Below, one piece after another: positions 1 to 12,085 of a DNA stretch of 64,000 bases. The notes below the pieces were generated by a model, which was given only the letters and a program-made list of their open reading frames with translations, was not told the origin of the DNA and made no database searches. Location of the stretch: assembly GCA_905160935.1 (NCBI GenBank), contig CAJHZI010000511.1, forward strand, positions 124,001 through 188,000. The letters run 5' to 3'. The translations under genes were made by a program, and so were the position numbers. This DNA comes from Enchytraeus crypticus (Eukaryota > Annelida > Clitellata > Enchytraeida > Enchytraeidae). Position 1 is the stretch's first letter. Each line of letters begins with the position of its first letter.

Positions 1-532
1 TATAGATAAGCCGTTATACAGATTATAAGCAATATTCCATGCTGTATCCGTGCCACTGAAGCATAGTTCAACCTTAAACTGCACGTGTCGTAAGAGTAGA
101 CTAAGCAGGAACTGAGGAAAGAAAAGGAAAACCTGATTAGAACTCATATTTTTCTCATACATAGGCAATACTTTAATGTAATAAAGTGTAGATAAAATAG
201 GATCTTCTGTAAGCTTTATTTTGTTGAGCCTTCAAGTGTTTATTATTACAGATTGACTGTAGATTGTTAGCAGGAAGATGAACCTTGGTGAATAATTTAA
301 TCTATAAAAGATTTTTTTTATTAAATAGAGAATGTAATGCTGTCATGTCATTTTTCAAGCAGTGTCATTTCAAAGGGGAAATGAAAACATGGTAACATTT
401 CAAAGAGGAAATTAAACATATAAGCAGGAACTAAGTTTGAAAGGTAATGTTGAAGATTGCATAGGATTTACGCACATTTTACTGCATAAATTTCGTTTTA
501 AAACTTTTAAAATAAGTCGTATTTTAATAACA

Positions 533-735
533 ACAGTTAGAGGGCTACTGTCGTCAATGACAACATCGAGCACTATTGAACCAAATCAGAGCTGATGAAC
601 ACAAAGGATCCAATAACGAAGAAAAATTAAAAATTCTAGAAAACCAGTTAAAAGACAGGAATTTAAAGAACAGAAGGTTCACGTGCTTGTCACAACTCAT
701 GGACACTGTACAGAAAGAGCCATAGTAAAGGTAGG
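533..735. repeat. Interspersed repeat family F
   Basis: GGCTACTGTCGTCAATGACA followed by ACATCGAGCACTATTGA is matched by 52046-52200, which is preceded there by (ATA)n. The function and class are unknown. Confidence 0.55.
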
Positions 736-1000
736 TATTTAACTGCCTGTGGAATTGCTCAAAGAAAAGCAAAAGCTGATCATGATTTCAAAGAAAACAT
801 CCGAAGAATTGAGAATTGATCGAAGGGAATTCCTGAAGCGTTCTGGATAGAGCCTTTAGGACATTTTACAACGTAAAGGTGGACTAGATCTCAGATTAAT
901 TTATTTAGAAGACCGAGTTATACAAATAGATCGCTCTAAACACTTGCAAGTGAGTCACATAATTTTGCCCAGGCGACGTGATGGACTTATAAGATAAGGT
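735..1000 (+). pseudogene. Possible broken coding stretch, coiled-coil-like
   Basis: One frame reads LPVELLKEKQKLIMISKKTS, then ELRIDRREFLKRSG, two TAG stops, then DILQRKGGLDLRLIYLEDRV and further helical sequence up to a TAA. The charge and leucine pattern suggests a coiled coil. Either two exons are separated by an unseen short intron, or this is a pseudogene, or it is chance. The evidence is only the open frame and its composition. Confidence 0.25.
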
Positions 1001-1459
1001 AGATACTCTCTTTAATATTTAGCCAGAGCAATGACTTCAAAATAGGTGTAGCGTTTTTAAAATCAATCAAAGGTGTAATATCATATCATATAGACATCTA
1101 AATGTTTCAGTTTGTAGCAAATTTTGATGGTAATTTCGGCTGTTTAAAGTCTGTGCGATGATAAATTATGCAGATTTGTATATTATTATGATATATAGGC
1201 CCCTACATCACATAATATTTCTATGAGGTATATTTAAATATTGAAAATAAATAAATAAATTAAATGTACAGGGTATTTTAAGTATATCAGGTGAATTTAG
1301 AAGAATCATTAAGATTGGGACTCATTATATTCAATGACTGTGGGCAAGAGCTGAATCATCAAAGTCCTGACTTGAATCTTTGAGATCTAGGCTAAGACCT
1401 TATCCCAAGTGTTCTCGGTCAAGTCCAATTATGTCAACTTAGCCAAGGCTTATCAACAG

Positions 1460-1646
1460 TGATATGATAATTTCTGTTGACCCATCGGTCAAAGATTTAT
1501 TAGAGTTACTGATTCTCTTGGATGTTGATATAGCTCATTGTGTACAGCAGCAGATAATGGAAAAGATTCATCTACATGTAGAGAGCAACTTATGCCTGAT
1601 TTCAGTTGAACTAAAACAAAGAGACAAACATGCACGCGATAGGTAA
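1460..1646 (+). CDS. Candidate internal exon, unknown protein
   Basis: About 60 codons open from near a CTTATCAACAG acceptor to a perfect GATAG|GTAAGT donor. It reads IISVDPSVKDLLELLILL, then QQQIMEKIHLHVESN and KQRDKHARDR. It looks helical, with balanced codon use. No family was recognised, and neighbouring exons could not be placed with confidence. Confidence 0.35.
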
Positions 1647-1649
1647 GTA

Positions 1650-4180
1650 GATAATGAAATAAAACACATCGTCATCATTAACAACATCATCATCGTTATC
1701 GTCAGTTTTTTGCTTTTTGAGCAGAAAATAGGGCCGCAACATTTCTCCATTCGTATCAATCACTAGTAACCCTAACAGCCGCCTCCCATGGGTCGTGCTG
1801 AGCCAAGTATGCCTAGTTCTTCCTCCTTTCTTTTTCTGTAGATTAGGCTTCCAATTAATTGATGGAACATCATCAAAGATTGCTATTTCGTCATAATGCT
1901 ATTGATAAGCCATTCGCTAGCCGGGAGTTAATTATTGACATCGGTAGCAACAATCTGTACAAAATAAATATCCAGAAACATTTGTTCACATATTGGAGAA
2001 TTGTATGTGTGCCTAAAATCATTCCTATTGCAGATAGCGAATTTAACCATTATTTCATGACACGTTAATTATAGAACGGCGTTCATTAAATTACGTTCTA
2101 AGTTATAGTTTGCACTTCGATAGATGAATTGAGTTATTTATTAATTCAGACAGTCACTTATAAACTCCCTACACAATCGTCAACTGACATGACAGTGTCG
2201 TCATACAATCGATACACAATCAACAGGCCTTCATCCAAGATGATAACCGGTACCCTAGCTGTACTCTCCAACATGTCATCTTTACCTTGTAGGACTGACA
2301 TGACCCGAGCACGGCACTGGTCCTCCTTATATGTAGGCTACTTTGAGTGGTAATAGACCTAAAAGTAAAGGTCAGACATCTTTGAAATTTCTTGTACAGT
2401 GCATACAATTATATACATTTAAAGATATTATCTGATAATCAGGCGTGTTCTACATATGTCGATTAGTGTGTTGCTTTTTAATAGAAACTATATATAAATT
2501 ATATATTTTTATTATTAAGTGTCCTTCCCGGCAGTGACATGCCGTTAAGAAAGAAAACTGACAAAACCATCTTTAACTTTGGCTTGAAAGTAATGAAGAT
2601 TTATAATATTTGTTGAATTTTTCGAGTTATCTATGGGCCTAATACAACAATTGTGTCGTTGTTAACAATCATATAAATCACATTAGAACCTACTGATATG
2701 ACATGCTAGCTCCCATGTTATATTTACACTGAGCTGTTTGTGGATATTACGACTCATTACCATCTAGTGCTATGAAAAGGCTAACTAGCATTTTTAACAT
2801 CCACGGTGTTTGTTTTTCTTTTGTCACTGTAGATCGATTACAGGGTGCCAATGGATGAACTTTCTGCAATCAATTTCTTTAGACTCTCGACTCCCCTCTG
2901 CATATCTTCGTTCCTCTCATGCATAAAAATTCTTCATTTACTGGATTAATGAAGAAAATATAGTGAACGTCATATAATTATTTAGTTACTGACGAAAAAT
3001 GCAATAATGCGCAGAGCTGCAGCGTAAAGACCTGTAACTGGATCCAGCGTCTACATTAGCATTCCATTCATTGTAGCAGCTAATATCAAACAAGTTCTAG
3101 CTTAACGTTAAGCTAAGCTGAGTATGAGAATAATGAATTACTCTCTGATTATGGAGCAGGTGATTCAATCTTCTTGGAGTGATATCTGGATGATTTGACT
3201 AGTCTTCAAAGACTGGTCATGGTAGTACATAGAGCTGTAACAATTGAATTGCTTAATTAACAATTAACAATTAATTGCTTTGTTTTCTGGAAGAAAATCA
3301 GCAATTAATTTAATTATAACTTAACTTCTTATTATGTCTTCGGAGCTCATCAAAATAGAGCCAAAAAGATGATTAAGTAACTTTTCCTGATTTGTCTGAT
3401 CACAATTTTTCCAGGTTTAATTGGCTAACTCCCGCAATTTTTGTTTAATAAATATTGTTGAATAAGTTACTAATTTAGTTTTTTGTTAAAATATTTATCT
3501 AGGCCTACAGTATTCTACCCGTATACTAAGAATGAAATATACTATAAAATTTAATGCTTTCTAAACTTTGTTCTTAATTCTCAAATAATCAAACTTTCAA
3601 AAAAGTTGTAATACAGCATGTAAACTGAGTTTTGCAGTCGCTGTATCATACATAATGCTAAGATTAACAACCTTTGTCTTTACGACATCTTTTTATGACG
3701 TCGGATAAGCATAGGAGAGAGTGCACGTCTTATGATGAGAAGCATGGTCTCCGTAATATTAATATTTACACGAATATAAAAAAATTCCATATTAACATAA
3801 CTTAATGATATTTAAGTAGCTAACGATAGACGCTATCGAAATGAGCATGCAATGCAATGATAAATATATCCACAGGGACTGCTAATTAAGTTATTCAATT
3901 TGTAATAAGCAAAAGTTAACGTATTTTATTAAGCAATTTCTTTAAGGAAATAATTTAAATATTGAGATATTTATAGCTCTCGTGTAATGAAATTTATCTA
4001 CATGTAAAAATGTTTACTTGGAAGGTTCGTAAGATTTCGAAGCACGAATCCCTTTAAAATGATAATTGAATTAACTAAACCATTTAACAAAATTGTCCAT
4101 TCCGCACACAGGTTTAGCATTTATCACTTGATCACCCTCTCTCTCATTCCTGCTCCTTAAGCATTTAAAATGCACTCCCA
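1650..4180. other. Stretch without recognised genes
   Basis: AT-rich sequence. The short open frames at 1859-2068 and 2129-2353 have no recognised domain, start context or splice signals that set them apart. I see no transposon ends or RNA gene. Confidence 0.5.
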
Positions 4181-4261
4181 AGGACGGCTTGGTTTATCAT
4201 AGTAGAGGACCACGAGCCATTGAACATGCTGCATGTATGCATTTAGAGAATCAAGATATAA

Positions 4262-4482
4262 AGTTGTACGGGCTACATTACGGTATGGATAAGGCATATT
4301 CATTTGTGAAGGGATTAGCTCGTTTATCGATGGTGTGCTCTTTATGGAGCTTGAAAAGTAGCATAAAGTAGGAATGTGAACCTTTCAATGGACTTGCCGC
4401 TTTGCAGAAGACTAGAGAGAGAGAAAAAAGAGCGAGAGAAAGAGAGAGAGGGAGAGCGAGAGAGAGAGAGATAAAGAGAGAT
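4262..4482 (+). repeat. Repeat family R with GA tail
   Basis: ACGGTATGGATAAGGCATA, TTTGTGAAGGGATTAGCTC, GACTTGCCGCTTTGCAGAAG, then a (GA)n-rich stretch 4413-4482. The open frame here comes from the repeat. Confidence 0.6.
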
Positions 4483-4524
4483 ATCTATTTACATCTTTTT
4501 TAATATACTATATATAATAATATA

Positions 4525-4525
<1 letters not shown>

Positions 4526-4574
<49 letters not shown>

Positions 4575-4602
4575 CTGTATATATATATACAGTATATATA
4601 TA

Positions 4603-4657
<55 letters not shown>
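4526..4657. repeat. (AC)n followed by (TA)n
   Basis: A 34-base CA run changes to about 97 bases of TA with a few CTG/CAG interruptions. Confidence 0.95.
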
Positions 4658-4664
<7 letters not shown>

Positions 4665-5044
4665 ATCGTCATTTAGGCTACATTAAACTGATTGAGGACA
4701 TGAAAGGAAGTATATGCCAATAAATGGGACTTATTTATTCCGAATTGAAAAGTGCATTAATTAATAATTATGCTCAGTGAAATCGTTTGCGTAATTATTT
4801 GCAATGATAAATTTATCAGATCGTACATTAAAATTATTAAGAAAATCAACATTGTACACGCAAAATTATATGCACATAATGACAATTATTTGACAGTAAT
4901 TTAATGACAATTGGGTAAATAGGATTTTTTTCTCAGGGAATGACTCCCCTGCCCAGTAAATGTTAGTCTAAACTGAGGAAGGCATAGGGGCCCACCTCAT
5001 TTTATGCAAAATCCCCAAGAATAATGGTACATCAAAGGAAATGT

Positions 5045-5150
5045 TCTAGGTTATTTAAAGACCCACTCGTAGGTTGACAAGAGGAGGAAAATTGACGTAG
5101 AGAAGAGTGGAGGCATTATATACCATGGATTACTTTTGGGCCTGCATCTA
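5045..5150 (+). mobile_element. RTE-like LINE 3' fragment
   Basis: Reads as a decayed copy of the LINE end: ATTTAAAGACCCACTCGTAG, then AGTGGAGGCATTATATACC and ATGGATT. It has lost the final GA tail. Confidence 0.6.
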
Positions 5151-5509
5151 AAGGTCACGTAAAATTTCAATATTATCCACTGTAAAAGCACAAGATTATT
5201 AAAACATTTGTAAGTAAAATTCTACGAAAGAAAAAAATTGGCCTAGAGATGATGAAAGAACGATATAAAGCAAATATTTCGAGGGACCATCCCACGGGAG
5301 ATGAGTAGAGTTAGTGACCTCTCGTCTACTGCGTTCAGCATTGACATAAGTCGACTAATAGACACGTGGGGGATTGAGAAGTAGCTGTGTTCGTGGACAA
5401 GAAATTGATTGATTCTGTTATCTTAATGCCTGTACCGCACAGTCTACACGTAAAACCGATACAACATGTCCCACCCCATCTCTCTCTCTCTCTCTCTCTC
5501 TCTCTTACT

Positions 5510-7600
5510 ACGATACTCGAAGGTTTGTTAATCTTTTGATCTTAGAAATTTGGCTCCACGTAACGTCTGCCAAGGCAATCCACCCGGATTAGGAATCTAC
5601 ATTTTGATAGGATTAAGCAGAGGCGCCGTAATTTCATGACTTGTAACCCGACGCCATACAGTGCATGAGATACCATAGCTTAAAATATTTGATGTCACTT
5701 TCACTTCACGCACAGAAGCATTAGACACTTGCGTGACTAAGTGGTAACTTTCTCAGCTTGATGCTGGACGATAAGGATAAGCTAGTTATATGTTCGTGAG
5801 TTAAAAGAAAGAATCGATCCATCCTCAACATGAATGCTGTATCAAAAAGGGAAATAGTGGATCAGTATTTGAAATAAACCGTATGATTATTACCTTTTCT
5901 TGTCCAGGTGATTTTGCATTAGAGTTATCGATATTGTCGTGCAAAAAGGTCCCATTCAGTTGTTATTTTAACAAAGCTTCTGTATTCTATTCTTCAGAAA
6001 GTGTTACGCGTGTGCTCAGGAATATCTCTGATTATAATTATCAGTGTCATTTGATGGTTCAAAGTACTCAGTATCATTTGATAGTACATAGTATTTAGTA
6101 TCATTTTATGGTTCATAATAGTCATACATTCCTTAAATCGAAATGGGAAATTTAAATGTTCGAACTTAAGAAACATAGTCTCTCGCACTGCGTGTTTTCG
6201 CTGAGGAATAGGCTTGATTCTTTGCCATTTATTCTTGAAGTCATTTTTAAGTAGTCTGTCTCTTTTGTATAACTCCAATGAGCGGAAGTAAAGTAGGATT
6301 TTAGGAGGTACATATTCAATGACTTACAATTGATTTGCAGGTCTGCAGCTGACTTTCGTCAACCCGATATAGCGGAGGAGTAACTTGGTACTGTCGTGAG
6401 ATTCGTGTGGACTGGAGTTAAATTTTTATTCATATCTTGAATTGCCTCCTTATTTAGACTGATCAATATTCTATGTTGAGACGAACGTCTGTGGCTGATT
6501 GATTTTATTCAGAACTCGATTCTACCTATAACTTTAGACGTCCAACATTCAGACCATTTCTTTTCCGTATTTCTACCATCTGGATGCTTCTGTTTCCATC
6601 CGGCTTTCTTTCCTCCTTATCGGTCTGCTTCTCTCACTCTCTCATTGTCTCTCAGTCATTAATTACTGTTATCAACTTACTTAATCGGAGCCGAAGACTA
6701 TATTTTTATTTGATATTTTATTGAAGCACGATTTTGTAAATCTCTAGCTGTTATAAGCTTACACATTTAATAATGTTAGTAGAGTGTGGTTATTTTAATG
6801 CTTGCTTCCGGTTCAAAAGTCGTTAGTAGTGCCTCTTCAAGAATGTGGCTAGGTCGATATAAAAACTATTTCATTTTGGTATTCGTTATCATTGAAAGTG
6901 CAAGCCAATTTTAGTAGGCCTATTTTACAAAGTAGAGTTCAAGGCTATCATATTGATATCAATACATAAGAAGTCGTATTTTTTATTATTTTAATTTTAA
7001 AAAGGATTATTATTATGATAATTATTGATTGATTGATTGCATACAATAGAATTTTTTATATTTCATAGTGGTAATAAAGAAGCGTTTGCACCCGGCATGA
7101 AATGTTTTAGTGATCAGCTTTATATCAGTATCGAAGTTATGCGCATCGTATTATTTGTCAGCCAAGGTCCTTAACCAATGTACCATTTTTCAGCTGTTTA
7201 TGATATATAACTTTATAAAAGACATAGCCCACATCTTGCGTATATTTCGAGTTATTCGACAGTGTCGCTGTGTCATTTCATGTGCGTGTGCGGAGATGTC
7301 AATCTTAACAATTACCGGAATTAAGGAGAGAGATGTAGTGCTAGACTTGGGTTGATGGATGATTCTATGCAATGTGGCGCCCCAAGCGAATAACTGAGGA
7401 TCATTACGTCCTTCGGGTGCAATTTCATAATGACAAATGGTCATGAAGCCGATTGAATGATGTTTACAGCAGTTCAAGCAGGTCGTCATCACTTGTTAAT
7501 GTGCACTGTGCAGCCACCGTTATGACAAAGAGAACACAGGCCCAATTTTTTATGCCTACTTCAACGACTAGGTATGAAATCAGGGCCTATACATGTATTT
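5510..7600. other. Stretch without recognised genes
   Basis: Apart from the 27-bp repeat at 6040 and an ATTGATTGATTGATTG run near 7022, nothing was recognised. Confidence 0.5.
6040..6122. repeat. About 27-bp imperfect tandem repeat, 3 units
   Basis: CAGTATCATTTGATAGTACA and variants recur three times. Confidence 0.6.
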
Positions 7601-7630
7601 CAACCATTTAGCACGGATGAACTTCGCAAT

Positions 7631-7770
7631 GGCTGGAGCCAGTGGCGAAGTCGGTAAGATATTCAATCGGGGATCAGTATCTGCGGGGTCCAAATCCCTT
7701 TCGGCTCAGTTTCCTCAGTCGACACATCGCTTTCGACTGAGGAAACTGACGTTATCCTTAGCATTAGCTT
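7631..7770 (+). repeat. SINE-A, tRNA-derived
   Basis: The head GCCAGTGGCGAAGTCGGTAA and a B-box-like GGGTCCAAATCCC look tRNA-derived. The tail is GAGGAAACTGACGTTATCC. It shares this layout with copies at 31957, 47921, 48553, 53265 and 62859. The tRNA of origin is not identified. Confidence 0.75.
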
Positions 7771-7959
7771 ATTTTAAATTTTAAAATAAATATAGAATAC
7801 AGCTCGTGACTATCATATAAGATACAAAATACCAAATAATGTAGAGATTGATCTAAGACAGTATGTATTGTACAACTATTATTATTTTTACTTTTATTAA
7901 CACCCAGTTAAAATACAAAAATTGTTTACTAAATGTTTTGATGCAAGAAAGACTGTGGA

Positions 7960-7964
<5 letters not shown>

Positions 7965-8027
<63 letters not shown>

Positions 8028-8185
8028 GGGGTTGAGAAAAAAGAAATAACGAAATAAAAAGGAAAGAAAGAAAGAAGGAAAATAGAAAGTAAGAAAGAAA
8101 ACAAAACAAACACAAGCAAACAAACTAAGAGCAACAAATAATGAAACAAAGAAAAAAGAGAAACATTTTTATACATAGAGAAAGA

Positions 8186-8217
<32 letters not shown>
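7965..8217. repeat. (GA)n, A/G-rich stretch, second (GA)n
   Basis: (GA)29 at 7965-8023, then an A-rich purine run and another (GA) stretch 8186-8217. The strand bias is polypurine over about 250 bases. Confidence 0.9.
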
Positions 8218-8220
<3 letters not shown>

Positions 8221-8274
8221 GATAGATCCAGTTATTCCCTCAGGAAGCATTCCAGATTCCATCCATCCTTGATT

Positions 8275-8345
8275 GATATCACGTGACTGAATCACTTCCT
8301 GTATGACGTCACTTCAAAGCTCACACGACTGATGACGTCACAACA
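8275..8345. promoter_or_regulatory. Clustered E-box, ETS and two CRE-like sites
   Basis: TCACGTGA (8279-8286), ACTTCCTG (8294-8301) and two palindromic TGACGTCA sites (8304-8311 and 8333-8340) occur in 62 bases. These are known binding motifs for USF/TFE-type, ETS and CREB/ATF factors. No gene was recognised nearby, so the role is unknown. Confidence 0.4.
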
Positions 8346-8792
8346 AGGTCTCGCTCTAGACACGGTTTGATGATAATGCATGAGGTCGCATTTCCGGCTC
8401 AGGACTCAAAATAAAATGTTCGTTCCTGGCTTTACCGTCTGCTGGCCGGGTGGTTGTAAAGCAACGAAATTGAAGCGTCGAAAACTATCGGTCCCTTAAA
8501 GGATCTGTCACGCAGAAGTACATAAAATCGTATTAATTAAAAATATCTATATGTCATAAATTTCTAGATCCTATTCAATTCTTGATTATCTATGAAATAT
8601 ATTAAATTTAGTCAATAGTTCAAAGACAGTTTGAAATTGGTTCTAGACCGAAGACGACTTTTGAATCATATTGAATGTGAAGGTTATTACTCTGAAACGA
8701 CATTAGAAAAGAGCCAGTTTTACTGTAATATCTGACGTTAGAAAAACAATTTTTTTAGCTTTTCGTTCCCCTCAGTTAGAAGATAGCAAGAT

Positions 8793-8841
<49 letters not shown>

Positions 8842-8879
8842 ATATATATATATATATATATACATGTATATATATATAG
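8793..8879. repeat. (GA)n followed by (TA)n
   Basis: GA run 8793-8840 switches to TA 8841-8879, the same order as at 58597-58751 in reverse. Confidence 0.9.
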
Positions 8880-8929
8880 ACTATATACATGTATATATTT
8901 GATGTACGATGCGACCTAGCAAGAACTGA

Positions 8930-9110
8930 GGAAAGCAAAAATGGAACCACTTCAACCGATACTTTTTCAAGTTAAAGGCTGCATGATGTGAGTATAACAT
9001 GACCTCTTGTGAATGAAATAACTCCTTAATCAATGAAATATTCTTCACGGAAAGAGAAGCAGACTGTGAGTAGGAATATGTTTTAACCTGCCACAAAGCA
9101 GAATACTAAA
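8930..9110 (+). repeat. Repeat family R, diverged
   Basis: GAACTGAGGAAAGCAAAAAT at the start, then GCAGACTGTGAGTAGGAATA and ACCTGCCACAAAGCAGAATA. Diverged but collinear with 9485-9645. Confidence 0.5.
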
Positions 9111-9484
9111 GAGATACATCAGTTGTACGTAATATTACAGTAAATTGTACATTGCAATATTACTAAATACTGTATCTACAGAAAACTCAAATCAACCAGC
9201 CTAGATATTCATCAGATGACACCGTTGTACGTGTACTCAAATGATTTCTTGAGGACACACTTTTGCACCACTCTGATGCTTCGTCAGATGTCGCCACCAC
9301 CTTTATCATACCTACTCTTTTAATAGCCCTCTAGTATCTCTATTTCTCTGTCAAATGTAAGGTCCTAACCACATATTCGTTTTCATACGCACTTTTAACG
9401 ATCACAATAAGTAATACGAAAGACCTACAAATATTCATACCTTAAAGCTGTCCTAGCCTATAGCCTAGCCTACAACTATAGCTG

Positions 9485-9645
9485 TCCAAGCTATAGGCTA
9501 CATAAGGTATGAATAAGGCATAGACTTTGTGAAGGGATTAACTTGTTGATCTAAGAGTGCTCTTATGGAGCGAGAAAGCAGACTTTGAGTATGAATATGT
9601 ACCTTGAACCTGTCACTTGGCTGCACTGAAGAAGAAGAAGAAGAA
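9485..9645 (+). repeat. Interspersed repeat family R with (GAA)n tail
   Basis: AAGGTATGAATAAGGCATAG, TTGTGAAGGGATTAACTTG, GAGTATGAATATGTACCTTG and GGCTGCACTGAAGAAGAAG. The end resembles the LINE 3' end (CTGCC..GGCAGTGCACT). Non-coding. Partial copies lie at 4262, 8930, 17830, 43195 and 44930, with reversed copies at 58225 and 63090. Confidence 0.65.
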
Positions 9646-10198
9646 AGCTGTCCATGGCATAAGCAAGTTGAAAACGATGGCGATTTATCTATGCCGGATT
9701 TTTCTTTACATTTCTGGACTCCCCTTTAAAAGCTCCTTTTGATAAAATATTAAATATGTGGGTGCAGCGAAGAAAGACAGTAACAACAGTAGAGTATGGT
9801 ATTTTGCTCTATTGCAATATTCATCAGACTAAAATGACGCCATTTTAAAGAGAAATATAATTTTCCTGATAAAATCATTAGGTCTAACAACTTAAGTAAG
9901 GGAATCATGTAACCTATCTGGTCCCCCCAGAGCCCTAGTGACTTATTTTCATCAGAAGAAGATATCTAAACAATCATCTTTAGTTTAATGCTAGCTAATC
10001 ATGCAGTTTACTGTTAGTTCAATTTTAGCTTAATGTCAGTTCAGTTTACCGTAATTGTTGGTCTATTCTTCAGTGGCCTACAGGTAAATTAATGTATGAA
10101 CGTAACATTAACTTATATTAAACTAGAATCGTAATTTGTGCCTGTTTGTACAAGACCATTAATATGATCACAAAGCAAAAAAGGCAATGGTCGTCAAC

Positions 10199-10870
10199 AG
10201 TAGCGGATCCAGGGAGGGGTCAGGCCTCCCTTAGGTCATGCGATAAAAAATGTTAAACTATATTTTCATTGTTACTATGGCAATTTCTATGTGTAAATAG
10301 GTTTTAAGGGCAATGGATGGGGGGGAGGGGGTAAGGGTCCATATATTTGGTATACTAGTTGCTCTGTATAATGGAAGGGAGCCCGAAAAATAAAAATATT
10401 AACCGTTTCACTACCTCTCAATTTTCATTTAACCACTGTATAAGAAGAAAAAAGGGTGCCAGTAAAAAATGTGAACTCTGTACCGGAGCAGTGGTGCAAA
10501 CAGTCTTGGCTGGGCGGGGCTTAAGCCTCCCCCCTACCGCCAAAATTTGGGCATTTTTGCAATTAGTCCAGATCCGCCGAGCTTCTTTAGAGGTGAAAAG
10601 ATTAACCTACTTTTGAAAAAAATCAAGGATTTTAGGCATTTTATGTTTTCCTCTAACTTTAGTACGGGCATGAGTGGTGAGGGGGGGGGGAAGATACACT
10701 CACTCTACGAGCCGAGCGCAGTAGAGAAAACATTTTGAGCCCCCCTCCCCCCTTACAGCATTTTTCTGGTTGCGTTAATGTCCCGAAGAAGGCCGGGCGT
10801 AAGCAAAAAATGTGTACATTCTCAAAAAAAATTTCGGCCCCCCTTTAAAATATTCCTGGATCCGCCCCTG
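10199..10870. mobile_element. hAT-like non-autonomous element, about 672 bp
   Basis: The left end AGTAGCGGATCCAGG and right end CCTGGATCCGCCCCTG form inverted ends of the CAGGGGCGGATCC type known from hAT families. The flanks TCGTCAAC (10191-10198) and TAGTCAAC (10871-10878) match at 7 of 8 bases, as a slightly aged 8-bp duplication. The interior holds G- and C-runs and no intact gene. The internal open frames are not supported as genes. Confidence 0.75.
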
Positions 10871-11549
10871 TAGTCAACTCAAGAAGTGTTTGCTTTTAAA
10901 CGAAGATTTTAGCTTGATAAATGTCTAGTTATTGAACCAACACTTTAGTTGATATGGATGATTAAAGAACAAGCTTGATAGCAGACATTGCGAAGGACTA
11001 TGGAGCTTTGACGTATAATTTGCCAAAATTGTCAGTGCCATGCAGTGTACTGAGAGTGAGAGATGATATCAACTGAAATTTTATTAGAGGCATAAATAAC
11101 CTCCGGCAATGCTTTCATTTCTAGTCTCCCATAAAACCGTATGTTCTTTAAACGACTCTTCACATCCTATTGTATATTTGATCATTATGAAGCGTTAGGG
11201 GTTATATTTCTGTTGCAGCCGACAGTGTTGTCCTACAGTACAATAACGGAAAGCAAATGGATATAGCCTATAAATGGCCTATAGCTCATTACTATTAGCC
11301 GACACTTACAAGAAAGACCAGTAATATTAATGTAGAGTGAATCTACGATATTAACGGCATTTGAACATTTATATTGTCATTTCAATTTCCGTCACAATTA
11401 TTCAACGGGTTTAAATCTGTTCCAGGTATTATTTATTGTCATTATTTGGTACAATCGTTAGCAAATTAATAGCATTGCCAAACGATAAAAGAAATTGTAA
11501 ATACTCATTAATTAATGAAACTACTCAAATGTTGAGGTTGTAGTGTGTT

Positions 11550-11557
11550 TGACGTCA
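11550..11557. promoter_or_regulatory. Single CRE-like palindrome TGACGTCA
   Basis: One TGACGTCA without clear neighbours. It may be chance. Confidence 0.2.
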
Positions 11558-11608
11558 CAAGACTTCTCTTCAAGACGACTCGACACACTCGAGTTACCGT
11601 CACAAAGA

Positions 11609-11637
11609 TTAATGTAACAGTAACAGTAACAGTAACA
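11609..11637. repeat. (TAACAG)n short run
   Basis: Four copies of the 6-base unit AACAGT. Confidence 0.8.
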
Positions 11638-11869
11638 AATGTTATTTTAATTAAAGTAATTTAAGTGTATATGAAAATTTATTTAAATATTAAATAATAT
11701 TACTGAAATATTGATTTGATATCTATTCAATGAATATTACATCAGCAGCCATATTTAAAGGTGTTTATTAATGTTCTGATTTTCTTAGTATTTTCTAATT
11801 ATTAGAACAATGTGATTCAGATATTAAATGTTTTAAATATTAAGTCTCTTGTATAAATATATAGTCTCT

Positions 11870-11872
<3 letters not shown>

Positions 11873-11950
<78 letters not shown>
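11873..11950. repeat. (TA)n followed by (GT)n
   Basis: TA to 11908, then GT to about 11950. Simple sequence. Confidence 0.95.
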
Positions 11951-11952
<2 letters not shown>

Positions 11953-11982
11953 ATGTGTGTGTGTTTGTGTGTATGTGTGATG

Positions 11983-12039
11983 GGGGACGTCCCTGACATC
12001 ATCCTTGTATCATCATCCAAGAAACGGACGTTAAACCTT

Positions 12040-12042
<3 letters not shown>
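11983..12042 (+). repeat. 3' end of a SINE/LINE (GGACGTTAAACC tail)
   Basis: GGGGGACGTCCCTGACATC, GAAACGGACGTTAAACCTTT, then (TA)n. It shares its last part with the copies at 18223, 46855 and 54254. Confidence 0.6.

Positions 12043-12085
<43 letters not shown>

Noticed and set aside
4189..4371. Open frame with MDKAYSFVKGLARL
   Set aside because: It lies within repeat family R and is not conserved in frame among the copies.
7853..8176. Long Ser/Leu open frames over GA/CT tracts (also at 31333, 36297, 45242, 57551)
   Set aside because: They are translations of microsatellites; no start context, domain or splice structure supports them.
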